Shown here one piece after another: positions 10,387 through 21,815 of a stretch of 48,328 bases of DNA; the stretch's first letter is position 1; the number at the start of each line of letters is the position of its first letter. The DNA is taken from the NCBI GenBank assembly GCA_003427395.1, contig BFEA01000022.1:3174419-3222746 (forward strand), in the 5' to 3' direction. The position numbers were made by a program, and so were the translations under genes. This stretch comes from Chara braunii. Lineage: Eukaryota; Streptophyta; Charophyceae; Charales; Characeae. The notes beneath the pieces are model-generated. The model ran no database searches. It was not told the origin of the DNA and worked only from the letters and a program-made list of their open reading frames with translations.

Positions 10387-11260
10387 TCAGTACACGCAAC
10401 CCTTTGGAGGAACAACACCTTCGATCGACTCGATGGTATGTCGGACCGATTGCGTGGGGACTCCATGTCGTTCGGCCATAACTTTCGTGAATCCATCAAG
10501 TAGGTTTTGGATGCTTGTTGGGACCTGTGGGGGCGAAGGATCAGCAAACTTATCACCTAGATCTGGTCGCAAATTATGAATGGAAGCGACCGAATCTGAA
10601 ATAAAATCATTTGGACTAGTAGTGGGTAGAGAAGTAGAAGTATTAGAAGTAGACTCATTAGATGAAGTAGGATTGATACTAGCCGCAAAAGTAGATGGCA
10701 CATGAGTAGGGCGAACATAGGCAACATACATTTGTTCGTCCTCTTTGTGCTTCCGCCACTTTTTGCAGAGTTGCATGGCATTGAGAAAAGTCACTAGGGA
10801 TTTGAGCATCTTTAACCATGAAAAGTGACTCCTTCCACTCGCTCCATTCGAATTGGGACTGCAACTAGCCCAAGCCAAGGACTGCGTCGAAGGGACACTT
10901 GTCAAGGACATAGAAGTTCAGTGCATGGGTGACTGTCTTGTCCTTGTCAAAGGTAATGTGCACACCTTTGACTACATGCGTGGATGAGACAACTTCCTGG
11001 TTGCCTGCTTGAGTTCGGCAAGGGTTCTGCAAAGCCACTTGCTTCATCCCCAAGCCCACTTTGTGTATCCCGTGTGGTGACGTAAAGTTAGTTGTTGCAC
11101 CATAATCAATCAAGACACAGAGATAACAATGGTTTATGAGAAGCTTGAAGAAGATTAACTTCACTGTCCCTTGTGCACGTTGATGTTTCATCTCAGCCCA
11201 ATGCTCTAAGTGATAGTGGAAGTGAACCGTCTCAGACTCCTGCCAAGGCTCAACATACAA
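10387..11260 (-). pseudogene. G1 aspartic protease and protease-RT linker
   Basis: The 10865-11260 frame ends in PFDAVLGLG, the usual end of a gypsy protease, and contains VLIDYGATTNF where ID(S/T)GATTNF is expected. The Ser/Thr after the catalytic Asp has become Tyr, which should abolish activity. The linker (10387-10911) ends in the conserved RHTIE and PPKG-x-Y stretch just before RT. A frameshift lies between the two frames near 10880. Confidence 0.85.
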
Positions 11261-11370
11261 AGCATGACAAACTTCAGCCTTGGAATCAGCAGATGACGGG
11301 GCTTCAAGAGAGGACTGTTGAACTGCATCAGATCCAGTCTCCCTTGCCGTAGAGGGTGGTGATGCCGACT

Positions 11371-13063
11371 CTACGCCCGATTCCGGTTTCCCTGCAGCCT
11401 ATCGCAATCTTGTACCTTATGGTTCGCTTTCAAGCAATGCAGACAACTTCCCTTTTTCATTATAGCCTTCCATTCAGCCTCACTGATCCGGAGGTCTACC
11501 CAAGGTTTAGTAGTTGGTTGGGATTTTGGCTCCCTTTGAAGTGCGACGAAGCTCCTTACTGAATTCCTATTTTGGTTTCCCTTCCCATGGACAATCTTTT
11601 TAAAGGCACAAAATTTATCATCTTCATTATTTATGTCAATTTCTTGAGTTGAAGAGCAGGCTCTATCAGCGTCCTGCTCTTGGCCGTCGCCAAAAGTGGG
11701 GTCGTCTGCTTCGGCCTCCCCTTCCCCTTCCAACAAGTCTAGCAAAGCTAAGCGATTGCTGCCACGAAATCACCCGCGAACAAAGTTTTTTTTGTTGCTT
11801 GCTGCGGTAAGGAGGTCTCCTGCCTCCAAACTGACTACATCCTTCATTAAGGAGAACTTGTCAGTATAACCGAAGAAATCCCTACCTAGGCGATTAGTCA
11901 AGTGAGTGGGAACTGTACCTTTAACTACATCCAAGCATGATTGCGCAGTCAACTCCAATCCTGGCGTTGCAAAGAGCTTGCTGACGTGCAATTGCAATTC
12001 ATGCATGGTGCCCTGCCACTTGCTGCGCTCGAGCTCATCAAGTTGTATCCTTACTCTTGCAGCAACATGCGGGTCCTTATATTGTGCTACGAGTATGTCC
12101 TCAAGAGTGGTGACCGACGTGACTTTAAGCCAGTCAGATAGGCTGATCTTTGCATACCCAGCTTGCATGGCTTCGACTTCAAGGAAGCCCCTTACGACAG
12201 GCTCGACTTTGGTCCCTAGGATCAAGGATTGGCTTGCTCTTTGAGTGCCTTGTACTTCAAAGTACGCTCTCATGGAGCTGATCCAGGACTCAGCGTCCTC
12301 CTTGCCATCAAACTTAGACGGTATCATCACCGCCTTCCTGTCCATGTATGGACTGCCATAGTTGGGTCCAACTATTGCTGCTGGATCCGATCTCAGGGCT
12401 GCGGCAGTTGCAGAACTTCTTGCGCTGCCGCTTGTAACGGCAGTGGGAACTGCATTTGTCGCAGGTCCTTATTGAATCACCAAACTCAACGAAGAAGACT
12501 GAGAAGAAGGAGAGGAATGGAGGGGTGCAAAGGTAGAACGAGGAAGAGGTAGAACGAGGAAGAGAACTTGAGAGTGGGGTCTGATGCATGGCTGCCATTT
12601 GCTGGATCTGATCGCGGTGCTCGTTGGCCATGTCTGCCATTTGAGTACGCATCTTACTCATTTCCTCAAGTAACTGGGACTTCACACTTGTAAGTTCGTT
12701 GAGCAAATGGTAATCGACAAGGGCACATACATACACAACCAGATCTTTCTTAAGGTCTGCATCAGGTATATTTGGAATCGTTTGAAAAATGGTCTCAAGT
12801 TCATCGGCGACTGTTTTCCGCTTTGCCTCTTCTGCCTTCTCCTCCTCAGCCAACTCTTTCTGATAGAGGGCCTCGTACAGTGGTTTATCAACTTCTAACG
12901 CTGCATCCATGCGAGCCTTTAACATACCAGAAAGTTTGGCCGGTGCCATGTTGGAACGACTAGTTCCTTCAGTTGACATGGCTTCTCTTGCCCTTTTCTC
13001 TTGTCCGCGCATCTCAATGGGCATGTAGTGGACTTCAGCAAAAGAAACAGATTGAAAGTACAA
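11371..13063 (-). pseudogene. G1 gag with CCHC zinc knuckle
   Basis: Three frames cover it: a charged, coiled-coil-like N-terminus (about 12600-13063, Glu/Lys/Ala rich); a gag capsid-like frame (11770-12345, FDGKEDAESWISSMRAYF); and a nucleocapsid frame (11371-11745) with CLHCLKANHKVQDC, a perfect CX2CX4HX4C knuckle. A 16-bp tandem duplication at 12531-12562 probably causes the frame loss between the first two. Gag would form the particle and bind RNA. Dead copy. Confidence 0.85.
12531..12562. repeat. 16-bp perfect tandem duplication in G1 gag
   Basis: AGGTAGAACGAGGAAG is repeated head to tail at 12531-12546 and 12547-12562. Sixteen bases shift the frame by one, and the long gag frame degenerates into serine-rich sequence here. 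Confidence 0.95.
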
Positions 13064-13065
13064 AG

Positions 13066-14180
13066 AAGAAGATAGAACTCATAGCCGGAGAAGCAAATAT
13101 TTGGACTTAGAGAGCAACCAAAAAAACAAATCAAAGAATACAATATGTTCAAAAGAGACTTCGGGTTCCACGTCGCAGCCCGGTCAGACCAAGTACAAGA
13201 TCCCCTTGAGCCTAATCCAACTGGCACCGTCAAAGTACAACAAACCAGACTACAAGTAACATCATACAACAATGGAGATTTGAGTGGTGTATAAGGTGCA
13301 AGTCAAGCGTTCGATTGTGTGTCATCAGTCTGACAAAGCATCTCAGCCGAGATCCCCTCGGCAGCGAGGGCTCTAATCAAAGAAGAAGAATATTGTATCC
13401 CTGACAGAACAGAGAGTGACACTGCGTCAACAGATTTGGGTCCAAGGGGCCCTTCTTGTTTGGGCCCGGTCCAACTGGGTTCCAATGGGTCCCAAGTAGG
13501 TCGTGACCAAGTCCCAACCAAGGAAAGTACCTCAAGGTCCTACTTTCTGCCTCTACTGTACTGAAAAACGAATTTAAACTTCAAGACAGAACCTACAGAC
13601 TACATCCAATCACAGATGAAAAGATAAAGCATTGTAGAAAGATAAGACTTTTGAAGCAAGATACCTCATTTCCACATCCATCCGCTTAGTACGTAGTTCG
13701 CACACCAATGCACACAACCAAGACTTCAGAGGAGTAGGAAAGAGACCCAGAAGTACCCCAGCAGGACAAACAATACCATGCACACGTACATGGGCAACCC
13801 TTGGGTGCACGACACTTACCTGAGTGGCCCGGACTCTGAGATGAAGTATCACCCCCCTTCCTCATGTGGTCTTTCGTCCAATTGCAGAAAGAAATGAATG
13901 AACTTGAGAGGAGAGAGAGGGTAAGAAGAAGAAGAAGAAGAAAGAAAGAAGAAGAAAGAAAGAAGAAGAAGGTGATGCACATCAGCATAGACAAATGACA
14001 AAGCTCTTCTTCTTCGCCCAACACTCTCCTCCTTTACTCCTCTCTTATTCATACAAGAAATAATAGTACAATGTTGAATGGTTGATCCAGAATCATGTGT
14101 GAGTTCCTCTTCTACTGCAGGTATCACATGAGGTCCATCATAGCCATGGCCGCCTCCCTCACTCTTCACTCTCATAGGCC
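13066..14180. other. Leader/LTR territory of G1, unresolved; GAA repeat
   Basis: This should contain the 5' untranslated region and LTR of G1 read on the minus strand, but no second LTR exists to define edges. A purine-rich GAA/GAAA run lies at about 13926-13972. A splice-donor-like GTAAGTG on the minus strand occurs near 13815. No host gene is seen. Confidence 0.4.
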
Positions 14181-15195
14181 GAGGCTATGGCGGACTACTT
14201 GGGCCTTGCCCTGCTGTGCAAAGGACAACGCAAAGCAACTATGGCTGCTCTAGCTCAGGCCGCCATGCCTGACTCTGCCTCGAAGCTTCTTGGTGTAGCT
14301 CTCCCCAGCTGGGGTCTCCCTGCTGCAGCGCTCACCAAGGTGACGAAGAGGGCTGCCACCATAGCCAGGTAAGTACCTCTAGCGCTTGCCATTCCTCTTG
14401 CTCTTCTTCCTCCTCCGTGTCCTTGCTCCTTCCCCAGCAGCGCTCCGACCAGTGTGTCACCAACTTGCACACCGACAATGAGGCTGGGCTCTTCGCCTGG
14501 CCTGGAGATATAGCGGCCTGCTTGCCTCTTGAGCGGTGACTTCCAGGCCGCTCGGCCTTCCCTGCAACCAGTACCTCCTGCCTTTCGGAGGGAAACATCA
14601 TTGCAGACTCTGATATTGCTAGTACGGGCCCTAGACTCAGACTGGTTGGACTGGTACCCGCCTAGACCTAGCCTACAACTACTGGGGCTCTCAAAATGCC
14701 ACTTTTGTCGTCTTCTGCTCGGCCTCCAGTACCCGCACATCTACCTCTTCAGGGTGCGGTACCGGCCTACCTACACCTTGAGTGTTTTCCCCTGCTGCAA
14801 TCCCTCAATGTAACGGCCTCATGTAAGTGTCGGCCCTGAGGGCCCAACGAACGGACAAGTACCCTTGCAGGTCACACACACACTCAAGCCAACCAATACT
14901 CAGACATACATGCAAACCAGCAAGCGTGCACACACACAGACATGCAAAACTTAGTAGCAAGCGGGAAACTCAGCAAGGCATTCAGTCCGTGAGCAAAACT
15001 GTCAAGACGACAAGAGAGGTGCTACGTGGCGTGCACCAGGACGCCCGGACGCCACATCAGTCACGACAGGCTCGTGGGAACGTGGAGGTCAGTTTCGCGC
15101 CATCGCCAAGACTGTCGCCCTAGCTATCGCCCCGCCATCACGGAGCTCGCCTCAGGGGTGTAGCTGCGCGGGCACGACGGCTCCAGCCTCACGGC
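14181..15195. other. No confirmed gene; one open 5'-exon-like stretch
   Basis: An alanine/leucine-rich frame at 14187-14372 ends at AG|GTAAGTA (donor GT at about 14370), which resembles an exon edge, but no family resemblance and no partner exon were found. The rest, including a CA-rich patch near 14870-14945, shows nothing recognisable. Confidence 0.3.
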
Positions 15196-15400
15196 TGGTT
15201 CGAGCAAGGGACCGACCAGCATTGACAGCGCATCATCGGCTCAAATCTGTGGACGGTTGAGCGGCGTCGACTAAGCACCATTCGCAGGTCACCGGGGAAC
15301 TGGTTCGAGCAACAAACCGACTGGCACTGACCGCACATCATCTTTGCAACTCCGCGGATGGATGAACGGCATCAACTAATGCTTCATCCGCGGGCGAAGA
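15196..15400. repeat. Diverged tandem duplication, period 105 bp
   Basis: Units starting at 15196 and 15301 both begin TGGTTCGAGCAA and share CCGAC(C/T)(A/G)GCA(T/C)TGAC and GCATCATC. Copies differ at many positions, so the event is old. Confidence 0.75.
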
Positions 15401-15421
15401 TACGGAACGCAGACGAGAAAG

Positions 15422-15429
<8 letters not shown>

Positions 15430-15516
<87 letters not shown>
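15430..15516. repeat. (GA)n microsatellite, about 43 units
   Basis: Nearly pure GA dinucleotide run. The Arg-Glu frame across it is a repeat artefact. Confidence 0.98.
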
Positions 15517-15519
<3 letters not shown>

Positions 15520-15555
15520 TCCCCCCCGTACCGGGCGTGAGCCGACGTCCCTATG

Positions 15556-15560
15556 TTTAA

Positions 15561-15599
<39 letters not shown>

Positions 15600-15630
15600 A
15601 ATCGATCGTTCGATTGATTAATTGTTTTAG
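15556..15630. repeat. (ATTG)n microsatellite, first block
   Basis: ATTG/TGAT tetranucleotide units, pure from about 15560 to 15600, then degenerating into TCGA- and TTAA-containing variants. Confidence 0.95.
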
Positions 15631-16050
15631 TTGTGACTGATCGAGTGATTGATCCCTTGCTCGATTGAAAAGGCCCGTTTACATCGTGCAGGAGTCGGTG
15701 CACTTCAGGGATATCGCCGATAGTATCCCGTCGTCTACCTCCCTCCTCCCACCACCCCCGGCTTCCGCCCATCCCTCAGTATCTCCCCCCCTCCCTCTCT
15801 CCGTCCCACCCCCACTCACCCCCCTGTTACTCCCTGCCTCCAAATATCGCCGCCAGCCTCCCGGCTATTACCACATCTCGCCCTATCACCGGCAAGACCG
15901 CAGTCACCCCCCAGGTTGACATTCTCCCCTCCTGTCCCGTGAGACGTCGGCGACCTCCCCCTATTACCACCGGTGGGATAGGCCCAAATATGGAAGGAAG
16001 ATCGGGTGCAAGCTGGCCCACGCAGGGGAATTGCTGATTTTAGCCCCCAC
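15631..16050. other. Pyrimidine-rich interval between two ATTG blocks
   Basis: C/T-rich on the + strand, with a proline/serine-rich open frame at 15665-15919. No family recognised. It may be part of the leader of the plus-strand LINE, but this is a guess. Confidence 0.35.
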
Positions 16051-16222
16051 TCATTGGCTGATTAATTGATTGATTGATCATGATTGACATGTTGAGAGAT
16101 TGGTCGATCAATTGATTGATTGATTGTTTGATTGATTGTTTGATTGATTGATTGATCGATTGAGTGTTTTGACTGTTTTGATCGATCAATTGATTGCTGG
16201 ATTGATTGATTGATTGATCGAG
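16051..16222. repeat. (ATTG)n microsatellite, second block
   Basis: ATTG/TGAT units interspersed with TGTT and ATCG variants across about 170 bp. Same motif and strand as the block at 15556, suggesting one array split by the intervening 420 bp. Confidence 0.93.
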
Positions 16223-17049
16223 GGGTCCCCTTGCTCCAGCCCCCTACCCCTGCCCCACTCACTTCTCGCCGTCCCCCCCTTCATCATCGTCACCTGCCTT
16301 CTCCACCTTCACCGTGACCTGTCCTACCAACGGCAAGCTCCCTGCTCACAGATCTCCCCTCGTGGGTTGGAAGACACCGCCGACTTTCTCCTAGCAAGCG
16401 GCAAAGGGGCTCAACTAACATGAAGAAGATAAAGGAACACCAAGGGGGGCGAAGGGAGAGGGAGGACAGGGCCTCAGAGGCAGCAACAAGAAAGGTGCCT
16501 AAGACAGGAATATTGGAAGTGTTGGTCGTTCTGCCTGCTGTACGGATCAACAGAAAGACAGTTAGAGGTTTATAGATGGTCTCTGTAGAAAAAGTGTGGG
16601 GAAGCAAGGAAGGGGAGAAGAGAGGGAGGAACTACGAGCCAAGGGGAGGACAGGAGCAGGGGGAGTGCGAGAGGGGAGTATACTTAGCTGAAGATCGTGG
16701 AACCGGGTGAAAGGAGGAAGGGAGAAGTGAATCGGCGGCAAACGAGAATCGGGGAGCGAGGACAACAACCATGGGCGAAGGAGAAGGAGCTTAAGACACA
16801 GCACGAACGACCGAGGATACAAGGATTGGTAAACAGCGTATCAGTCACCTCCTTGCCCACCCTCGAGAACCCCGCCCTGCCCCCTAACCCGTTGTCCCCC
16901 CCAGCGGCCATCTGCGCAAAAAAAGGAAATCGCATGACCACCCATATCAAAAAAGAAAAGGAAATTTCAAAAAGAGAAACCAGTTGAAAAAAAAATATCT
17001 CAGTTCACAGTTCACAAAAACAGGGAGAAGGATAAAGGGCAATAGCACC
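16223..17049. other. Probable 5' region of the plus-strand LINE; purine-rich
   Basis: From about 16425 to 17050 the + strand is markedly A/G-rich with GGGAGAAG-like words. It leads into the LINE ORF1 without a visible boundary. No independent gene was recognised. Confidence 0.4.
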
Positions 17050-17187
17050 AGGGAAAGGGATCATGGCCATGCTCCAGAAGAGCCATAAAAGAGCGGAGTC
17101 AATGCTCCTCTTCAGAGGAGCCATGAGACAGGCAGCCCTGAAACTGCTGGCCACTCCCCCCGTGAGACATCACCCAATCAAGGAACC

Positions 17188-19109
17188 TTGTCAGTAAAAG
17201 CCAAGCACAAGTGGGCACATCCCATGGTTGAGAAGGAGGACTTTCCTCCACTGCAACCGACAAAGGCGAAGGGGACCATGAGAGAAGCACATGAGGGTCT
17301 CCCTACAGAGAACACGGGACAGGAAAGCAACATTGTAAAGGAAAGTCGTATGGTAAAGGAAAGCAGGCAAGAGGAATACACACAGAGACCCTCAACTTCA
17401 AAGGAAGCAGGAAGGCGGCCCTCATGGGCAGAAAAGCTGAAAGGGCCTTATCAAGGCAGATCCCTGCAAGTGCAAAGAAAAGACCCTCAGGCTGGTACCC
17501 TCCACCTCCTGCTTTCCAACATCTCTACGCCACGAGCGTTTTTCCTCTCTCAATTCCTGACACCTTCAGAACAAAGAGTAGTGGAAAGTGGGGGGAAAAA
17601 GTTGCAGATAAAATCCTATCCGGCGCAAAAACTGCCAGAAAGAGATGCAATCTATCGAAAACACGCAAACAACTGGGTATTCCATGATGATGCAGCCTAT
17701 AAATCCACCAACGACAAAATCAAGTGGAGCGACACACGGCTGGCGTCAATAAAGGGCTGCCCGAGGCAGCACAAGAAGGCTTCCTGATCCAGCCGGTTTC
17801 GGCCACCATCTTCACAATCTTGTGCCTCCATGAATCAGACAAACTGGCCATTGACAGCTGGAGGAAACTTAGATGTGATAGATCGGAGGTGCGAATCTAC
17901 CCATGGACACCCCATAAACAAGGGCCGGAAGAAAGACGGGCGCACATGATGGAAGCGCACTACTGGGTCGAATTCAGACACATCCCTATAGAGATTTAGG
18001 CAGCATTCATCCAGGATCTCGGGGAACAATTCGACATTGTGGACTTTATCGACCCCCTCCCATCGTATCTAGCCAAAAGGGACGACTACTTGATGCTGGC
18101 CCTTGACTTCCCACCATCCCAACCGTTCACCATAGATGACATAATCCCTTACAAGGTGGGGGGCAAGGAGTACAAAATACACACCGCCTACAAACACAGA
18201 CATTGGTGTTTTCAATGCAAGGCGTACGGCCACCTGTGTACGGACACAGACTGTCCCAACAACCCGGGCAAACAAAATAGAGTCACAGGCCGGCTCCTAC
18301 GCGACCCGTTTCAAAGACATCTGTGGAGGATTGTGGATCCGGGGCACGAAGGGTGGGTTTACGAAGAAAGCAAAGGACGGGAAGGTAAACCAAAGGGATG
18401 GAAGTGGGAAAAGTCGGGGGCACCGAACTGGGGAACCAAGCCCCAGGACACATGGACACCACCCGAAGTGGACGGCCCCAAAACCAGCCAACAGATGGTC
18501 GTTCGACAACACCAACAACCCCAACACAGACGAGGCGAGGGGGAACAAGCAGGAACAACCCAACAGGGGCAGCAGCTGCAGCAGCGGCAGCACCAACAGC
18601 ACCAACAGCATCACCGCAGTCTGGAGGAGGGAGAACAAGCAGGTGCAGCACAATCGCAAGAACCACACCACCACAATCCGGGTATGAGGAAACAGGTAGG
18701 CTCATCCCGTGAGGATACCTCCAAGAAAGCAAAAGAAATAGTGTGCGGTCAAGGACAAACTCACCTGGAATGGAGAGCCAAAGCAGCCCAGGAGCTGCAG
18801 GATCGTACGGGACCCCATCCCCTACCTGGCCCATCACCACACATTTACTTGCAGGAGGGAGGAGCCCAGGAGCTGCAGGATCGTACAGGGCCCCATCCCC
18901 TACCTGGCCCGACACGACACATTTATTTGCAGGATGGAGGAGGAAGGCAAATAGCCAAAGAGGCGGCAGGAGCGAGCAACAAGAAATGTGGGGGGTTACA
19001 ACTAGCAGAGGGACTGAGGGTGGAGGGGAGCTCACAAATGGAAGAGAGAGAGAAGGGAGATAAGGAAAAAAGCCCCCCGACTTTCGTCTCTGATAAGGGG
19101 AAACAATAG
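17188..19109 (+). pseudogene. LINE ORF1 (RNA-binding protein, zinc knuckle)
   Basis: Frames at 17188-17787, 17724-17999 and 18039-19109 join with one frameshift and one TAG (near 17998, where Trp is likely). The middle part (YWVEFRHIPIEI) resembles the ORF1 domain of plant LINEs (DUF4283-type), and HWCFQCKAYGHLCTDTDC gives a CX2CX4HX6C knuckle. The C-terminal part is Gln/His-rich (18500-18640) and holds a tandem repeat. ORF1 proteins package LINE RNA. Lesions suggest inactivity, though a sequencing error could mimic some. Confidence 0.75.
18789..18944 (+). repeat. 26-residue tandem duplication in LINE ORF1
   Basis: Two 78-bp units (18789-18866, 18867-18944) encode repeats starting AQELQDRTGPHPLPGP and ending IYLQ(E/D)GG. 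The period is exactly 26 codons and differences are few, so the frame was preserved through the duplication. Confidence 0.9.
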
Positions 19110-19730
19110 CAGTCCCAGATAGGGAGAGAGGGAAAGGAGAAGGGGGTGGACGGATAAGGAATTGGCCCTGATCCCTTCAGGGACGCATTTGGCCCGGCCC
19201 CGATGGAGGTAGAGCCATCCCCCTTTCCCCCCACACCCCTCCCAGACATAATAATGGAAGAGGTATAGGAACCGGCCGCTAAGGAAGCTTAACAAGAGCA
19301 GCAAATCCCGGTGGAACGGAAGCTGATCCAACTGGCGGACTGGCTTCTTAGCAGCCTGAAAGATAGACAGGGGCCAGCAACGGAAGAATACTGGGAAGCC
19401 ACGAACCTGAACATCTTTCCTACATTAGACGGCAGTCCCAGCCTCAAGAAGGCGACGATGGAAGGCCTGCCTCCAGGGCTGACATGACCGGAGGTAGGCA
19501 CTCGAGTGCTGCACACCATAGCAGATATGCTGCCTCCCCCACCCCCGAATAAAGGGACGGGTGAGACGACAGAGCATCAGAGGCCCGAGCAGGAGGGAAA
19601 CACGGAGACGGAGCTTAAGGAAGGGAAAAAAAAAAGTCAAGTAAAGAAGACCGCCGAACCCTTACAAAAGCCAAAAATGGATACGAGTATAAACGGGCCC
19701 AAAGAACAAAGCAATCAACAAACACCAAGC

Positions 19731-19731
<1 letters not shown>

Positions 19732-19763
<32 letters not shown>
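19732..19763. repeat. Poly(C) run of 32
   Basis: Uninterrupted cytosines. On the minus strand this is a G32 tract able to form G-quadruplex structure. It sits at the ORF1-ORF2 junction of the LINE inside a proline-rich frame and is prone to length error. Confidence 0.97.
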
Positions 19764-20423
19764 ACCCAAGAATCCCAAACTCGAAACAGGCCCGCTGCAG
19801 GAGAATGAGCCAGTAAAGAGAGGCAGGCCGGGGCAGTGTCTGGAACAAGGAGAGGGGAGAAGGATAATGAACACCACAAGAGTCCCCCTAATCTCGGTGA
19901 GAAGAAAGAAAGGCCTATGAGAGGTGGGCCTCTGCCCAATAGAAAAAGGGAAATAGGGGGGGGCAACACTGAAAGGATGGTCATCCTTCCAAGATTACGA
20001 TATTGAGGGGGAGCAAGTGTTTCAATTGGACCTAGACAGATTCGTGGAGACACAGTATGATTCCGGGGCAGAAGTGAAATGGGTGGCAAGGGAAGGAACA
20101 ACGCACATGGCACAAAAAGTAGCCTTTGCCTGGTTCAGCGAACGCAACGAAGTCGGGCTGATCTGGCTCTCCCACATGGAGCTCCTGGAAGCACATCAGA
20201 CAAGAATCAGGGACAGTACCTGCGGGAACGCCCCGAAGGTGCCTCACTGTCTATTCTCCCTCCTCAGGCACAATACCCTGCAGGACTCCTCCATCCTCGA
20301 TAAGGCAGATTGGGTGAAATTAGCCGGCCATGAATAGACCACAGGTAAGTAAACAACAACAACGCATACGGGACTGGCAATCTACCCAAGGGAAGGACGA
20401 GTTGCAAGTATTTTACGGAAAAG

Positions 20424-21280
20424 ATGTCCTGGAACAGGGCGACTCAGGTGGTAGACCTGGACTTGCGCTCCCTTAATGTCAATGGCCTCATTGGCCTGGC
20501 ATCTGCGAACCTGCAGAAACGAAAGGCTATAATGGAACAAATAAGGGGGGTAGGGGGAAGACAGTGGCCTGACCTTATCTGCATACAAGAAACCCACCTT
20601 ACAAACTCCCCAGAACATGTCAGAGCCCACAATTTAACCTGGCCACACCAAAGATTACAGCCCATGCCCCGAGGCCAGGGTCGGCAGGAGTGGTGATCTG
20701 GATCCCCCCTGACTCCCGGGCGGATGTTGTATACTCCGCAGCAGATGCGAGAGAGGGGAGATGGGTAGCTGTCCTTATCACGCTGGAAATATAAATAGTC
20801 TGCGTGGTTAGTGTCTACGGTTCGAATGAAGTGGACCAACGCAAGGCTTTTTTTGAACACATACGGTTCCAGTTGCCACATGGCATACCGACAATCATTG
20901 CAGGGGACTTCAACGCAGCCCCGGACCATAGCCTTGACAGGTGGAGGATCCCCACCCCATGTCCACGATACATAGAGGAGGACGAAGGAGTCATTCGCAA
21001 ACTCTATGAAGAAGAGCATCTTTTTTACTCCTTCAGGCGACTACACCCACGTAGGAGGTTGTTCACCTGCATACGGAACAGTGGCACGCTAGCACAGTCC
21101 ATGTCAAAAATAGATCTCATACTTATGGCGGAGGACTTGGATAGGGCGCTGCAAGCTGCAACTATCTTCCCGTTGAGCCCGTGGGCGGGTGCGGATCATA
21201 AAATGTGTGCAGTACTACTCAGGTTCCAAAAAAAACAGATCAAGGGCCAGGCTTTTATAAGCTCAATACATCCATCCTAA
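20424..21280 (+). pseudogene. LINE ORF2 endonuclease domain (APE-like)
   Basis: Frame 20424-20696 carries LRSLNVNGL and ICIQETH (catalytic Asn and Glu). After a frameshift near 20690, frame 20804-21280 carries the GDFNA motif and ADHKM near the end (catalytic Asp/Asn and Asp-His). An in-frame stop lies just before the second frame at about 20793. All recognised catalytic positions are intact, so decay is recent or partial. The domain would nick the host DNA at the insertion site. Confidence 0.88.
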
Positions 21281-21815
21281 AACTGCGCCAATTCCGCTCC
21301 TATCCTAGAGACGTATGGGAGTATTGGCGTTCTACAAGGGACCAACATGCCTCAAATATTGCATGGTTCAACAAAGGGTTGGCCTTCATGGCCAGAAAAT
21401 GCAACAAATTTTTGAAAATACATGCCAAAGAAAAATATTCGCAGGAAATTAGTATTCAAGAGGAAATCCGCAACCTTGAACAGGAAAGCAGTCTACCACT
21501 GCACCCTCACACACAAACGAAATTAGCAGAAATACAAAGACTTAAAAAGCAGCTCTTAGAATTTGCCCGCCAGAGATGGCAGGGCGCCATCATCAGAGTT
21601 AAGCTAACTAGGCATATCATGGAAGGTCAAATGGACGCATAATTTTTTGGCCTCGCGCAGACAAGAGCTAGAAGATCCACTATATGTAAAGCGCAAGAGG
21701 TCACCTCTTACTCCTCGGCCCACGAGATGAAAGTGGCCAGGGATTTTACAAGGAACTCATCTCATCATCCTTTGCTGAGGAATCAGAGCAAAGCAGAGAA
21801 AGCAGAGAACACAAT
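21205..21815 (+). pseudogene. LINE ORF2 linker between endonuclease and RT
   Basis: The frame at 21205-21642 begins within the endonuclease end in another phase and carries a Lys/Glu-rich, helical-looking segment (GPGFYKLNTSIL onwards). A stop at about 21640 is followed by about 170 bp of broken frame before the RT frame. Same arrangement as in the minus-strand LINE, which ends in this segment. Confidence 0.7.

Larger units (their letters stand above)
8545..13065 (-). mobile_element. Ty3/gypsy LTR retrotransposon G1, decayed
   Basis: Order on the minus strand is gag, CCHC knuckle, protease, RT, RNase H, integrase N-terminus, which is the Ty3/gypsy order. The integrase breaks off near 8550 where the LINE copy begins, so the catalytic core, 3' LTR and polypurine tract are gone. 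I could not define the 5' LTR or a primer-binding site to the right of 13065. Damage includes frameshifts, in-frame stops, a changed protease motif and two tandem duplications. Confidence 0.9.

Noticed and set aside
13140-13200. Primer-binding site of G1 at TGGAACCCGAAGTC (minus strand)
   Set aside because: It starts with TGG but no adjoining LTR end is visible and I cannot match it to a tRNA 3' end with confidence.
15430-15540. Arg-Glu repeat proteins and Ser-Leu repeat proteins over GA/CT tracts
   Set aside because: Direct translations of dinucleotide runs in every strand and frame; no independent coding signal.
19680-19808. Proline-rich protein domain
   Set aside because: The proline run is the C32 homopolymer read in frame.
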